Source: a virus. From it: a DNA stretch of 38,405 nt. Each line of letters begins with the position of its first letter. Within the stretch, counting starts at the first letter, position 1. Below are positions 15,549-24,387 of this stretch, one piece after another. The stretch is from IMG/VR virus record IMGVR_UViG_3300043775_002130, positions 1 through 38,405 of that record; one strand, given 5' to 3'. The translations under genes and the position numbers were made by a program. Under the pieces are notes generated by a model. It did no database searches. It was not told the DNA's origin and was given only the letters and a program-made list of their open reading frames with translations.

Positions 15549-18500
15549 ATGGCCGAAGCGACCCAGATCATCCGCCTGGTCATCGACAGCAGCAAGGCGG
15601 TCGAAGGCTCGGCCGCGGCGACGCGAGCGCTTGAGAAGCTGGAGCGCAGCACGGCGTCGATGGATGGCGCGCTCTCGCGCATGGAGAAGGGCCTCGCCTC
15701 GGTCGGCGGCATGGTCAAGGCGCACCTCGCCTTGATGGTGGTCGAGCTGGGCGCGCGCTTTCTGCAAATGGGCAAGGATTCGCTCAAAGCCGTGGCGGGC
15801 CTGGACGAGCTTTCCGAGCAGCTCGGCATCACGACTACGGGACTGCAGGCGCTGCAGTTCTCGGCCGTGCAGAACGGCGTCAAGCTGGAGCAGCTTGAAA
15901 CCGGCATAAGCAAATTCAGTCAGAAGATGGGCGACGCCGCCAACGGGTCGAAAGACATGGTGGACGCGCTCAACGCCATCGGCGTCAAGAATCTCGACGT
16001 GCAAGGCAAGCTGCGGCCCACTGAGGCTTTGCTCGAGGATGTCGCGGCGGCGATCACGTCGATCGACGACCCGGCCAGGCGCTCTGCGGCGGCGGTCGAT
16101 TTCTTCGGCAAAGCTGGCGCGCGCATGCTGCCGATGCTGGCCGATATCGCGGCCGGCACGGGCGTTATGGCGCAGAAGGCGGCCGAGGCCGGCGCCATGA
16201 TCGACGGCAGTGTCATCAAGCAGCTCGACAAGCTGGCGGATCATTCTGAGGTGTCGGCGCTCAAGTTCCGCGCCCTCGTCGCGACCATCGGCGCTCCGAT
16301 CGCCACCGACGCGATGGAAGCTGTTAACAACATTCTCGGAAAGCTTCTCGGCAACATAAAGGAACTGGAAGGCCAGCGGCTGCGCTCCGAACAGGGCGTC
16401 CTGCCTGAAACCGATTTGAAGATGCTGCAAGACCGCGCCGCCTTCTGGAACAAGAAGGCCGCAGTCGAACGCAACAATGCCCGGACGCAGACCATGGCAG
16501 AGCGCGCGAACGAAGCTCTGAAGAACGCGACGGCGAATGCTGGCGGTGTTGTAGATCCTGCCGAACGCGGCGCGATCATCCAGGATCAATATGCTTCCCA
16601 GCTACTTGTAAGCGGTTCGTTCCCGCCGACGGAGCCGCTGGCGGCGCCGGGCGTGTCGACGTCCAGCGTTAAAAGCTCAGGCGGCGACTCTGTGGCCGAC
16701 CGCCGGCAGAAGGCACTTCAGGACGCCGGGCGCGAACTCGACGCGGCCAGGGCATTCGCGGCGGCCAGCAATGACGGCGCGCTGGCTGTCGCGAACCTCG
16801 AGGCGCATTTCAAGGCGCTGAAGACGGCGCAGGATGTGTTCGGGAAAACGGCCGAGCAAAACGGGCAGGGCGTCAAGGCGTTGACCGCCCAGCTTGAGGC
16901 GGCTGCGCAGGCCACCGAGAAGCTCAAAAACCTCAAGGACTTCAACCTCGGCACTGTAGAGCTGGAGAAGGCCAACGAGCTTCTGGCCGCCGAGAACCGC
17001 CTCATCAATGCCACGGTCGAGACGCGCGCCATTGAAATTGCGCAAATCAAACTCAAGCAGGAATTGCAGGCCAAGGGCATTACGGGAGACACCGAAGAAG
17101 GCCGCCGCGCGATCGAGCGCCGCAGTATTGCGCTTGAAACCGGCGAGCGCCTCAAGGCCCAAGGCGAGGAGATCAAGAAGGCCAACGAACTTTGGACGGC
17201 GCCGCTGAAGAGCGCGCTGGAAAGCATCCAGAAAGTCGGCGCCGACGCTTTCGAGCAAATGCTGACGAACGGCAACTTCACGTTTCAAAGCCTGGGCGAC
17301 ACGTTCAAGAAGATCGTAATCCGCATGGCCGCCGAGTTTATGGCGCTGGCGATGATCCGGCCGGTAATGACGGTGATGGTCAACGCGGTATCGCCCGGAA
17401 TGGCGTCGAGCATGGGGCTTGGCGGCGGCGGTATGTCGATGCCGGGCCTGGGCGGCGCCGGCGGCGGTGGTGGTGGGTTTTCCATGCCGTCGATGGGCGG
17501 CGGAATGTTCGGCAGCGCAAGCGATTGGACGAGCAGCGCAGGCTCCGGCTTCTCAATGCCGGAGTTTATGGGCGGCAGCGGCAGCGGCAGCATCGCGGGC
17601 TTTTTCGGCCAAAACTTATACGGCGGATCGGCCATCGCGGGTCCGCTACAGCCTGGTGCCGCGTCGCTCGGCATGTCCGGCGGCGTGAGCCTGGGTGGCG
17701 CCTTGTCCGGCGCCATGGGAATCGGAATGGGCGCCTACACCCTAGCCACGGCCAACGGCAGCACAGGAAAAACTATCAGCGGCATCGGCCAGATGATCGG
17801 CGGCGGCATGATGCTGATCCCAGGCATGCAAATCCCCGGCATGATCGTCACGGCACTCGCCACCATCTTGCCTATGTTGATGCCCGACGCGGAAACGCGC
17901 ACGCATAGCTCGACGAACGCCAACCTGCGCTACGGCGGCGGCAACTGGTACACGACCGGCGGCGCTTATGGCCCGGGCGCAAATTCCGGACAATCGGAGT
18001 CTGCATTGCGCGGGCTGACCGGCAACATCGACAAGGTCTTCGGGATGCTGGGCGGCGTCACCGACCCGAGCAAGGTCTGGGGCATGAACGCCTCAAGCTG
18101 GACTGCCCAGGGCAAAGACTGGTCCTACACCTCGCAGGCCACGGACCTGGTCGATCCCTCGGGCAACCAGCAGTCCTGGCGCATGAACGAAGACAACATG
18201 ATGGACACGGGGTCCGCTCAGCTTGTCATTCGATCCATCCTCGGCGGGGCCGTGGGTGAAATCACAGCGACAATGGCGACGGCTCTCAAGTCGATGAGCG
18301 CTGCGGCCGTGGGCATGAAGGAGACGGCCGAAGGAATCGGCTTTGTCGATCAGGTCTACGAACGGCTCGGCAAGGGCGCGCTTACCGTCCGGACCCAATT
18401 CCGCGAACTTGAGAGCCAGTTTACGGAAATGACTGCGACGGCCAAGAAGCTCGGGCTGGCGCTGGAGCCGGTCGAGGCCGAACAGAAGAAGGCGACGGAG

Positions 18501-19151
18501 CGTCTCGGCAAAGACTTCATCGACGGCCTGATCGATCCCATCGCCGTTGGCCTGCGCGCCTGGGAAGACGAGAAGGCCTCGATCCTCGCGAATGTCGATT
18601 ACATCGGCCAGCACACCGACGTCATCGTCGACATGGCGCGCATCAACGAGGCGCTGCTTCGCAAGGAGGCCACCCTCAAGGAGCAGCTCTACGGCGGCGC
18701 CATCTCGCAGCTCGAGGACGCGATCAAGCGCCTGCTGCCCGGCGGCAACCTGGCCAACGTCGATCCGTCTGGCACCCTCGCGGGCCTACAGGCCACATAT
18801 CAGTCGACCTATGCCCAGGCATCGGCCGGCGACGCGGCGGCGATCGGCCGGTTCGGTGGCGAGGCTTCATCCTACGCGGAGTATGCCCAGAGCTATTTTG
18901 CGGGCTCGCCCGAATACAACGCGATCAAGCTGCAGATCGTCGATGCCCTGCAGACCGTGCAGGCCGCCGCGATGGGTCCGTCCGTGCAGGCTGACGGCAC
19001 GCCCTCGTCGGCGTCGAACGCCAACGGCGCGCAGATGCAACAGCTTCTCGGCACCGTCAACAACCTCATCGCCGAGCTGCAGCAGGAGCGCCAGGAGTCG
19101 GCGAAGCTGCGGGCGGTGCTGTCGCGCTATGTGACCACGCAGGCTGCCTGA
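15549..19151 (+). CDS. Tape measure protein
   Basis: A 1200-residue protein, the longest gene of the window. The N-terminal 130 residues are helical (KAVEGSAAATRALEKLERST...) and the segment about 100-260 has the pattern LGITTTGLQALQFSAVQNGVKLEQLE typical of phage tape measure proteins. Coiled helical stretches run to about 600. A Gly/Met/Ser-rich low-complexity part follows (about 610-700). The C-terminal region contains a hydrophobic GIGQMIGGGMMLIPGMQIPG and ends in coiled helices. It sets tail length; at the usual 1.5 angstrom per residue the tail would be about 180 nm. It may also form the DNA channel. Confidence 0.95.
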   Translation: MAEATQIIRLVIDSSKAVEGSAAATRALEKLERSTASMDGALSRMEKGLASVGGMVKAHLALMVVELGARFLQMGKDSLKAVAGLDELSEQLGITTTGLQALQFSAVQNGVKLEQLETGISKFSQKMGDAANGSKDMVDALNAIGVKNLDVQGKLRPTEALLEDVAAAITSIDDPARRSAAAVDFFGKAGARMLPMLADIAAGTGVMAQKAAEAGAMIDGSVIKQLDKLADHSEVSALKFRALVATIGAPIATDAMEAVNNILGKLLGNIKELEGQRLRSEQGVLPETDLKMLQDRAAFWNKKAAVERNNARTQTMAERANEALKNATANAGGVVDPAERGAIIQDQYASQLLVSGSFPPTEPLAAPGVSTSSVKSSGGDSVADRRQKALQDAGRELDAARAFAAASNDGALAVANLEAHFKALKTAQDVFGKTAEQNGQGVKALTAQLEAAAQATEKLKNLKDFNLGTVELEKANELLAAENRLINATVETRAIEIAQIKLKQELQAKGITGDTEEGRRAIERRSIALETGERLKAQGEEIKKANELWTAPLKSALESIQKVGADAFEQMLTNGNFTFQSLGDTFKKIVIRMAAEFMALAMIRPVMTVMVNAVSPGMASSMGLGGGGMSMPGLGGAGGGGGGFSMPSMGGGMFGSASDWTSSAGSGFSMPEFMGGSGSGSIAGFFGQNLYGGSAIAGPLQPGAASLGMSGGVSLGGALSGAMGIGMGAYTLATANGSTGKTISGIGQMIGGGMMLIPGMQIPGMIVTALATILPMLMPDAETRTHSSTNANLRYGGGNWYTTGGAYGPGANSGQSESALRGLTGNIDKVFGMLGGVTDPSKVWGMNASSWTAQGKDWSYTSQATDLVDPSGNQQSWRMNEDNMMDTGSAQLVIRSILGGAVGEITATMATALKSMSAAAVGMKETAEGIGFVDQVYERLGKGALTVRTQFRELESQFTEMTATAKKLGLALEPVEAEQKKATERLGKDFIDGLIDPIAVGLRAWEDEKASILANVDYIGQHTDVIVDMARINEALLRKEATLKEQLYGGAISQLEDAIKRLLPGGNLANVDPSGTLAGLQATYQSTYAQASAGDAAAIGRFGGEASSYAEYAQSYFAGSPEYNAIKLQIVDALQTVQAAAMGPSVQADGTPSSASNANGAQMQQLLGTVNNLIAELQQERQESAKLRAVLSRYVTTQAA

Positions 19152-19152
19152 C

Positions 19153-20874
19153 ATGGCGCAGCTCGAAACCGCGGAGTTCTTCCCGCCGCTCGGCCAGATG
19201 GGTGGACCGAACCAGCCGTGGCCGCTGGCCTATGGCGTCGATCCGCTCGACTTCGGCGCCTATCGCGACCGCGACCTGTTGCTGGTCGCGGAGCCGGTCG
19301 ATCCGGACAGCGGGCCGTCGCTCGGCTTGTTCGCGCCGCTGGGTGACATGGCTTATCCGGACGGCGGCGAGTGGGGCTGGAAGGGCGGCAAAATCTTGAT
19401 CTGGCCCGCCACGACGGCGCCTCGATCGAGCGACAACGACGACGTTCCGGCCGCGACCTATGTTCATGGCGGCCTGCCTGCTTCGCCCAATTTCGCCTCG
19501 TCTCTGTTCGACGGCGTTGACCCGCTGACCCGCAGCCGGCCCACGGTGGGCGAGATCGAACTCATTGATCCCGCCGGCGAACTCGACTGGCTTCTCGACT
19601 ATGTCTGGGACGGCGCAAGGCTCACCCTGAAGCGCGGCGCGCGCGGCACAAAATACTCGACATGGGAGACGGTGGCGCGCTTCACGACATCGGGGCTGGT
19701 GCCGGCGCTGGACGCCAAGCGCTTCGCCCTGCGCGATCTCGGCTGGCAGCTACAGGGGCCGCTGCACGGCGAATATTACCACGGCACCGGCGGCATCGAG
19801 GGCGACGCCAGCCTGGCGGGCCGCTGGAAGCCCTGGGCGCTGGGCTACGTCTTCAACGCCGAGCCGGTCCTTCTGAGTGCAACCGACCAGGTGTTTCAGT
19901 GGAGCCTGGGCTCCTCGCAGGCGCTCCTGACATTCAAGCACGGCGGCGTGGTGCTGCCGGTCAATGCGGACTACGCGACGTATGAGGCGCTGGCGGCGGC
20001 TGTAATCCCCTCGGGTGAGGTCGGCACCTGTCTGGCGCAGTCGCTGGCCCGGCCGAACGTGACCCTGCAGTACGGCGTCCGCGTCGATGTGATCGGTGAT
20101 GCCGACGTGGCCTATGGCCATCCAGGGCCGACGACCAGGGCCGCCATCGCCCGCCGCATCGCCACGACGCGCGGCGCCAACCGGCTTGATGACACCGCCG
20201 ACATAGACATGACCGGGTTCAACCGTCTGGAAATACGCCAAGCCGCGCCGGTCGGCTGGTACTTCGACGGGGAAATCAGCAAGGCTGACGCCCTTGACCT
20301 GGTGCTGGCCGGCATCCTGGGCTGGTGGCGCATCAGGCCGGACGGGCTGCTGACCGTGGGTTTCGTCGAGTCGCCGGCCACGGGATCGTCGAGGGCGATC
20401 GCGTACCAGGAAGAGGGCATGGGCGAGCCCCGTGTCGTCGCGATCGGCGTGCCGCGCGCCGGGACGAACATGAGCTGGCGCACGAACGCGGCGCCGCAGG
20501 GCCGCAGCGAACTGGCGGCGTCGGTCGACGATGCGACGGCGGAAATCCTGGGCAAGGCCGCCCGCTACGCCACGTCGGCGTCGCCGGCGGTGGCCAACCT
20601 CTATCCGACGGCACGCACGATCTTCGTCTTCAACTCCGGCTTCTGGCTTGAGGTTGACGCGCAGCTCGAGGCGGCTCGGCAACAGGGCATCCTCGACGTT
20701 CCGCGCAAGCGCTGGCAGTGGGCAATGAAGGTCGATCCGTATGCCGACCTTCTTGGCTCGGTGGCGACGCTGACCGGCTTCGACCGGCTAGCCGCCGGCG
20801 CGGCTCTGCCGCTGCTGGCCGTGAGCATCGACGCGCAGGGCGCCGATGAAGTGCTTTTCAACTGGTGGGGCTGA
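19153..20874 (+). CDS. Putative tail tip / baseplate hub protein
   Basis: A 573-residue protein starting one base after the tape measure stop. It is rich in Trp, Gly and beta-strand patterns (WPLAYGVDPLDFGAYRDRDLL, LTRSRPTVGEIELIDPAGELDWLLDYVWDG). The middle part, DIDMTGFNRLEIRQAAPVGW and ILGWWRIRPDGLLTVGF, resembles hub-like tail proteins that define the distal end of the tube. Position after the tape measure fits. No enzymatic motif is evident. Which tip protein it is remains open. Confidence 0.65.
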   Translation: MAQLETAEFFPPLGQMGGPNQPWPLAYGVDPLDFGAYRDRDLLLVAEPVDPDSGPSLGLFAPLGDMAYPDGGEWGWKGGKILIWPATTAPRSSDNDDVPAATYVHGGLPASPNFASSLFDGVDPLTRSRPTVGEIELIDPAGELDWLLDYVWDGARLTLKRGARGTKYSTWETVARFTTSGLVPALDAKRFALRDLGWQLQGPLHGEYYHGTGGIEGDASLAGRWKPWALGYVFNAEPVLLSATDQVFQWSLGSSQALLTFKHGGVVLPVNADYATYEALAAAVIPSGEVGTCLAQSLARPNVTLQYGVRVDVIGDADVAYGHPGPTTRAAIARRIATTRGANRLDDTADIDMTGFNRLEIRQAAPVGWYFDGEISKADALDLVLAGILGWWRIRPDGLLTVGFVESPATGSSRAIAYQEEGMGEPRVVAIGVPRAGTNMSWRTNAAPQGRSELAASVDDATAEILGKAARYATSASPAVANLYPTARTIFVFNSGFWLEVDAQLEAARQQGILDVPRKRWQWAMKVDPYADLLGSVATLTGFDRLAAGAALPLLAVSIDAQGADEVLFNWWG

Positions 20875-20875
20875 C

Positions 20876-21553
20876 ATGGCGCACAAGAAATTTGATCTCG
20901 CCCAGCAGCTCACGACCTCAACCGGGACAGGAGCGCTGACGCTGGGCGCAGTGCCGACAGGCCGCATCGACTTTGCCAACCAGGGAGCCGTGGCCGCGGA
21001 CACGTTCTGGGGCTGCATCCAGCACGAGACCGCCAACGAGGTCGAGGTTACGCTCTGCACGATCGTCGGCGATGGGACCATCACGCGCTCCACGACGCCG
21101 CTGATCTCGACGACCGGCGCCAAGATCGCCTTCTCAGCCGGCACGAAGATCATCAGCTGCGTAGCGCCCGCGTCAAAGAGCGTCACCGCCGACGCGAATG
21201 GCATCTTCAACTTTCCGCTCCCTGTCGCGGCCAAAGGCGTTCGCGAGACTGTCGTGGCCGTGGCGATTGCCGCTGGCGTCGTTGCGCTCGACCTCAACGC
21301 GGGCGGCGTCTTCACGCTGCCGGTGAATGCGAACATAACCTCCATCGACATCCAGAACGAAGTCGCAGGCTATGGCCAGAGCTTCACGATCCAGTTCACC
21401 GCGAACGGAACCGGCTACACGCAGGCGTGGCCGTGGACGTGGCTCAACGGAACGCCGGTGCTCACGACGACGAACGCCAAGCGCGACCTCGCTGTCGTGT
21501 TCACGCTTAACGGCACCAACTTCTTCGCGATGATGGTCGCGCAGAACTTCTGA
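20876..21553 (+). CDS. Tail fibre-type protein with phage adaptor N-domain
   Basis: A 225-residue protein from ATG 20876, one base after the preceding stop. The first about 90 residues (TTSTGTGALTLGAVPTG...TLCTIVGDGTITRSTTP) share the pattern TGTGxxxLxGA...R(S/T)T with the start of the large fibre at 26979, a common virion-attachment domain. The C-terminal half is a beta-rich domain with FTLPVNANITSIDIQN and ends MMVAQNF. It probably attaches a fibre or is itself a short fibre at the tail tip. Confidence 0.65.
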   Translation: MAHKKFDLAQQLTTSTGTGALTLGAVPTGRIDFANQGAVAADTFWGCIQHETANEVEVTLCTIVGDGTITRSTTPLISTTGAKIAFSAGTKIISCVAPASKSVTADANGIFNFPLPVAAKGVRETVVAVAIAAGVVALDLNAGGVFTLPVNANITSIDIQNEVAGYGQSFTIQFTANGTGYTQAWPWTWLNGTPVLTTTNAKRDLAVVFTLNGTNFFAMMVAQNF

Positions 21554-21568
21554 TCAGGGAGGCTCGTC

Positions 21569-21691
21569 ATGCGCATGCTTGTTGCACGTCTCGCGATGGC
21601 GTTCGCCACAACCATCAGGAGCTATCTTGGCCACGAGAACGGCGCGGATCGCATCGTCACCGAGGCCGGTGACTCGATCATCGTGGAGTGA
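21569..21691 (+). CDS. 40-residue small ORF with GADRIVTEAGDSIIVE tail
   Basis: ATG 21569 follows AGGGAGG (21556-21562) at good spacing and the frame ends at TGA 21689-21691, 6 bases before the next gene. The protein begins hydrophobic (MLVARLAMAFATTI) and ends DRIVTEAGDSIIVE. This resembles the short (D)R(I)VTE(D)GD repeat texts found near tail fibre genes in many phages. It is probably a small tail-associated or assembly peptide. It is below the size limits of most gene callers. Confidence 0.6.
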   Translation: MRMLVARLAMAFATTIRSYLGHENGADRIVTEAGDSIIVE

Positions 21692-21697
21692 CCGGCC

Positions 21698-23035
21698 ATG
21701 CCTGATCTGAAAGTGTCGACGCGAACGGAACTGGCGCTCACGGAACTCGATCACGAAGCTGACCTGCTGCTCGTGACCGACACGAGCGCAGCGGCGTCGC
21801 GAGGCATGAAGGCTTCAGAGCTCATGCGCGCGTCGCTGCCGTATCTCTCGACGGCATGGGACTTCGCGACGAACGCCCTGAACCCGGCGATCACCTTCAC
21901 GCGCGCATCGGCGGGCTATCGTTACAACGGCGCAGGCTTGCTCGTGTCGGAGACGACGGACGTGCCACGCTTCTCCTATGATCCTATTGCGCTCACGCCG
22001 CGCGGCCTCCTGATCGAAGACACAAGCTCAGGGGTGGCGACCTACTCAGAAGACCTCACCAACGCGGCATGGAGCAAGGTGCGCGGCAGCATCACGGCGA
22101 ACGCCATCGCGGCTCCGGATGGAACGATGACGGCAGACAAGCTGGTCGAAGACGGCACCGCTTCTTTGTCCCACTACGTTTCTCAAAGCTGTTCATTCGT
22201 ATCCGGCACGACATACGCCACGTCTGTGTTCGCAAAGGCTGACACGCGGAGTTGGGTGCTCATTCAACTTCCTTCGGGCGCGTTCGGCAGCAATCTTCGC
22301 ACATGGTTCGATGTCGGCACTGGAGCAGTCGGCACTGTCGGCGCGGGATGCACAGCTCGTATCCAGAACGTCGGCGGCGGTTGGTATCGCTGTGTCGTCT
22401 TTTGTGTCGCGACGGCCACGGCCTCTGCTGCTCCGCTGTATGCGCTGTCCACAGGTGATGGTATCACCAACTATAACGGCGACAGCGTGAGCGGCCTTTA
22501 TTTCTGGGGCATGAATATTCGCGGCGACGACAGCCTTACCTCTTATGTCCAGGTCGTCGCGTCTCCTGTTGTACGCGCGGTGGACACTGCATTAGCCACG
22601 AACCCTCGCGCACTCACGGACGGCTGCTGGATCATCAAAGGCCGCACGCCGAGCAAGATCACCAGCGGCGCGGTCAACATGGCGGCATGCTTCGATGATG
22701 GAACATCGAGCAACCGGCGCTGCCTCCAGTACCGCACGACGAATGACCTGACGTTCATCGCGACCTTGGGCGGCACGACGCAATGCCTGATCAGTCTCGG
22801 CACCGTCGCGCCTGACACCGACTTCGCTGTGGCCGTTCGCTGGGCAGACAACAACTTTGCCGCCTCGCTGAACGGCGGTGCTGTCGTGGCGGACGGAGCG
22901 GGCCTCAACCCATCAGGCCTGACGACGGCGCGTGTCGGACGCGGCACGAGCGGCAACTACTGGAACAGCACCATTCGCTACATCGAGACGCGGCGCACGG
23001 CGACTGACGCCGAACTCGTCCTGCTCTCGACGTAA
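21698..23035 (+). CDS. Tail spike/fibre protein, paralogue 1 of 3
   Basis: A 445-residue protein. N-terminal about 50 residues (DLKVSTRTELALTELDHEADLLLVTD...ASELMRASL) form a short attachment domain of the kind found on phage fibres. Then FTRASAGYRYNGAGLLV...VPRFSYDP...RGLLIE leads a spike-fibre domain (head spike fiber type) with DLTNAAWSK and a beta-sandwich. The C-terminal part (WADNNFAASLNGGAVV...YWNSTIRYIETRR) resembles concanavalin-like lectin folds. Likely binds a cell surface sugar or protein. It is one of three tandem relatives with separate ribosome sites. Confidence 0.8.
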   Translation: MPDLKVSTRTELALTELDHEADLLLVTDTSAAASRGMKASELMRASLPYLSTAWDFATNALNPAITFTRASAGYRYNGAGLLVSETTDVPRFSYDPIALTPRGLLIEDTSSGVATYSEDLTNAAWSKVRGSITANAIAAPDGTMTADKLVEDGTASLSHYVSQSCSFVSGTTYATSVFAKADTRSWVLIQLPSGAFGSNLRTWFDVGTGAVGTVGAGCTARIQNVGGGWYRCVVFCVATATASAAPLYALSTGDGITNYNGDSVSGLYFWGMNIRGDDSLTSYVQVVASPVVRAVDTALATNPRALTDGCWIIKGRTPSKITSGAVNMAACFDDGTSSNRRCLQYRTTNDLTFIATLGGTTQCLISLGTVAPDTDFAVAVRWADNNFAASLNGGAVVADGAGLNPSGLTTARVGRGTSGNYWNSTIRYIETRRTATDAELVLLST

Positions 23036-23046
23036 GGGGAACGATC

Positions 23047-24372
23047 ATGGCCAACGTAGCGGTCAGCGCTCTCACGGAATTGCTCGGCGCGTCGCTCGAC
23101 GCCAACGCCGACGCGCTCTTGGTTTCGGATATGAGCGCGCGGCTTTCGAAGAGGATGACGCCCGCGAACATCATGCGCGCGTCGCTCTACAATCTCACCT
23201 CCGTGTACGATTTCACGACGGGCAGCTTGGGCCCGTTCGTCTCGTTCACCCGCGCTTCAACCGGCTGGTATCGGGACAGCGTTGGCGCGATAGCTGCGGC
23301 GCTCACGGACGTGCCGCGCTTCCAATACGATCCTGTCGCGCTGACGCCGCGCGGCCTGCTCGTTGAGCAATCGACAACCAATCAGTTCGCGTACTCTGAT
23401 GCGCTCAACGACGCGAGCTGGGTGAAGGTGCGCACATCAGCCCCGGTTGCCGATGGCTACGGCACGATGGACAAGCTGGTCGAAGATACGAACGGCAGCA
23501 CGCACAACGTGTCGCGGACCAGCAGCCTCGTGGCCGGCACGACCTACTGCTTTGAGGCGTATGCCAAGCACGCAGGGCGCGACTTCCTGACGTTCGTTTT
23601 GAACACGCTCGTCACTGGTGGCGGCACAGTCCGGTCATACTTCAACATCAACACCGGCGCGCTTGGCACAGGAAGCGCTTATTTGACGGAGTCAATCGAG
23701 CACGTCGGCAACGGCGTCTATCGTTGCTCTGCGCTCGTCACAAGCATCTACACCGGCTCAGGCTCGTTAGTGTTCTACGAAATGGCTCAGGTGAACAACA
23801 ACGCTAACTACACCGGCGACGGCGTCAGCGGTCTGTTCCTTGGCGGCATGTCGCTAACCGATTGCGCATCCCTCACCAGCCCCATTCTCACGACGACGGC
23901 GGGAGCCACGCGTGCCGCCGATGAAGTTCGGATCGCGAACCCGGCTGCGCTGATCGATCAGTGTTGGATCGTCAAGGCAAGGACGCCGCGCAAGCTGATC
24001 GGCGTCGCGGAAAACGTCGCCTTCCAAGTGGACGACGGAACAGGGGCTAACGCTCGCGTGCTCATCCATGGAACGGACGGCGTGCTGTACGCGATCACGA
24101 CAGTTGGCGGTGTGATCAACTGCTTCATCTCCTTGGGCGCGGTCGCAGGGGACACCGACTTCACCGTGGCCGTCCGTTGGGCGGACAACAACTTCGCCGC
24201 ATCGTTGAACGGCGGTGCCGTCGTCACCGATACGTCTGGCCTGAACCCGCTCGGCCTGACGACGGCGCGCGTTGGCAGCGGCGCAGGGACCAACTATTGG
24301 AACAGCACCATCCGACGCATCGAGACGCGGCGCACAGCGAGCAACGCTGAGCTGCAGGCGTTGTCGGTGTAA
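23047..24372 (+). CDS. Tail spike/fibre protein, paralogue 2 of 3
   Basis: A 441-residue protein starting 11 bases after paralogue 1, with its own GGGGAACG ribosome site. The same three parts are present: attachment domain (SLDANADALLVSDMSARLS), FTRASTGWYRD...VPRFQYDPVALTPRGLLVE with a beta-sandwich, and a lectin-like end (WADNNFAASLNGGAVV...YWNSTIRRIETRR). The middle, ligand-facing part differs most from its neighbours, while the last 130 residues are closest. It probably adds a different binding specificity, or forms a hetero-oligomer with the other two. Confidence 0.8.
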   Translation: MANVAVSALTELLGASLDANADALLVSDMSARLSKRMTPANIMRASLYNLTSVYDFTTGSLGPFVSFTRASTGWYRDSVGAIAAALTDVPRFQYDPVALTPRGLLVEQSTTNQFAYSDALNDASWVKVRTSAPVADGYGTMDKLVEDTNGSTHNVSRTSSLVAGTTYCFEAYAKHAGRDFLTFVLNTLVTGGGTVRSYFNINTGALGTGSAYLTESIEHVGNGVYRCSALVTSIYTGSGSLVFYEMAQVNNNANYTGDGVSGLFLGGMSLTDCASLTSPILTTTAGATRAADEVRIANPAALIDQCWIVKARTPRKLIGVAENVAFQVDDGTGANARVLIHGTDGVLYAITTVGGVINCFISLGAVAGDTDFTVAVRWADNNFAASLNGGAVVTDTSGLNPLGLTTARVGSGAGTNYWNSTIRRIETRRTASNAELQALSV

Positions 24373-24387
24373 TGGGGGAGAAGTGCT

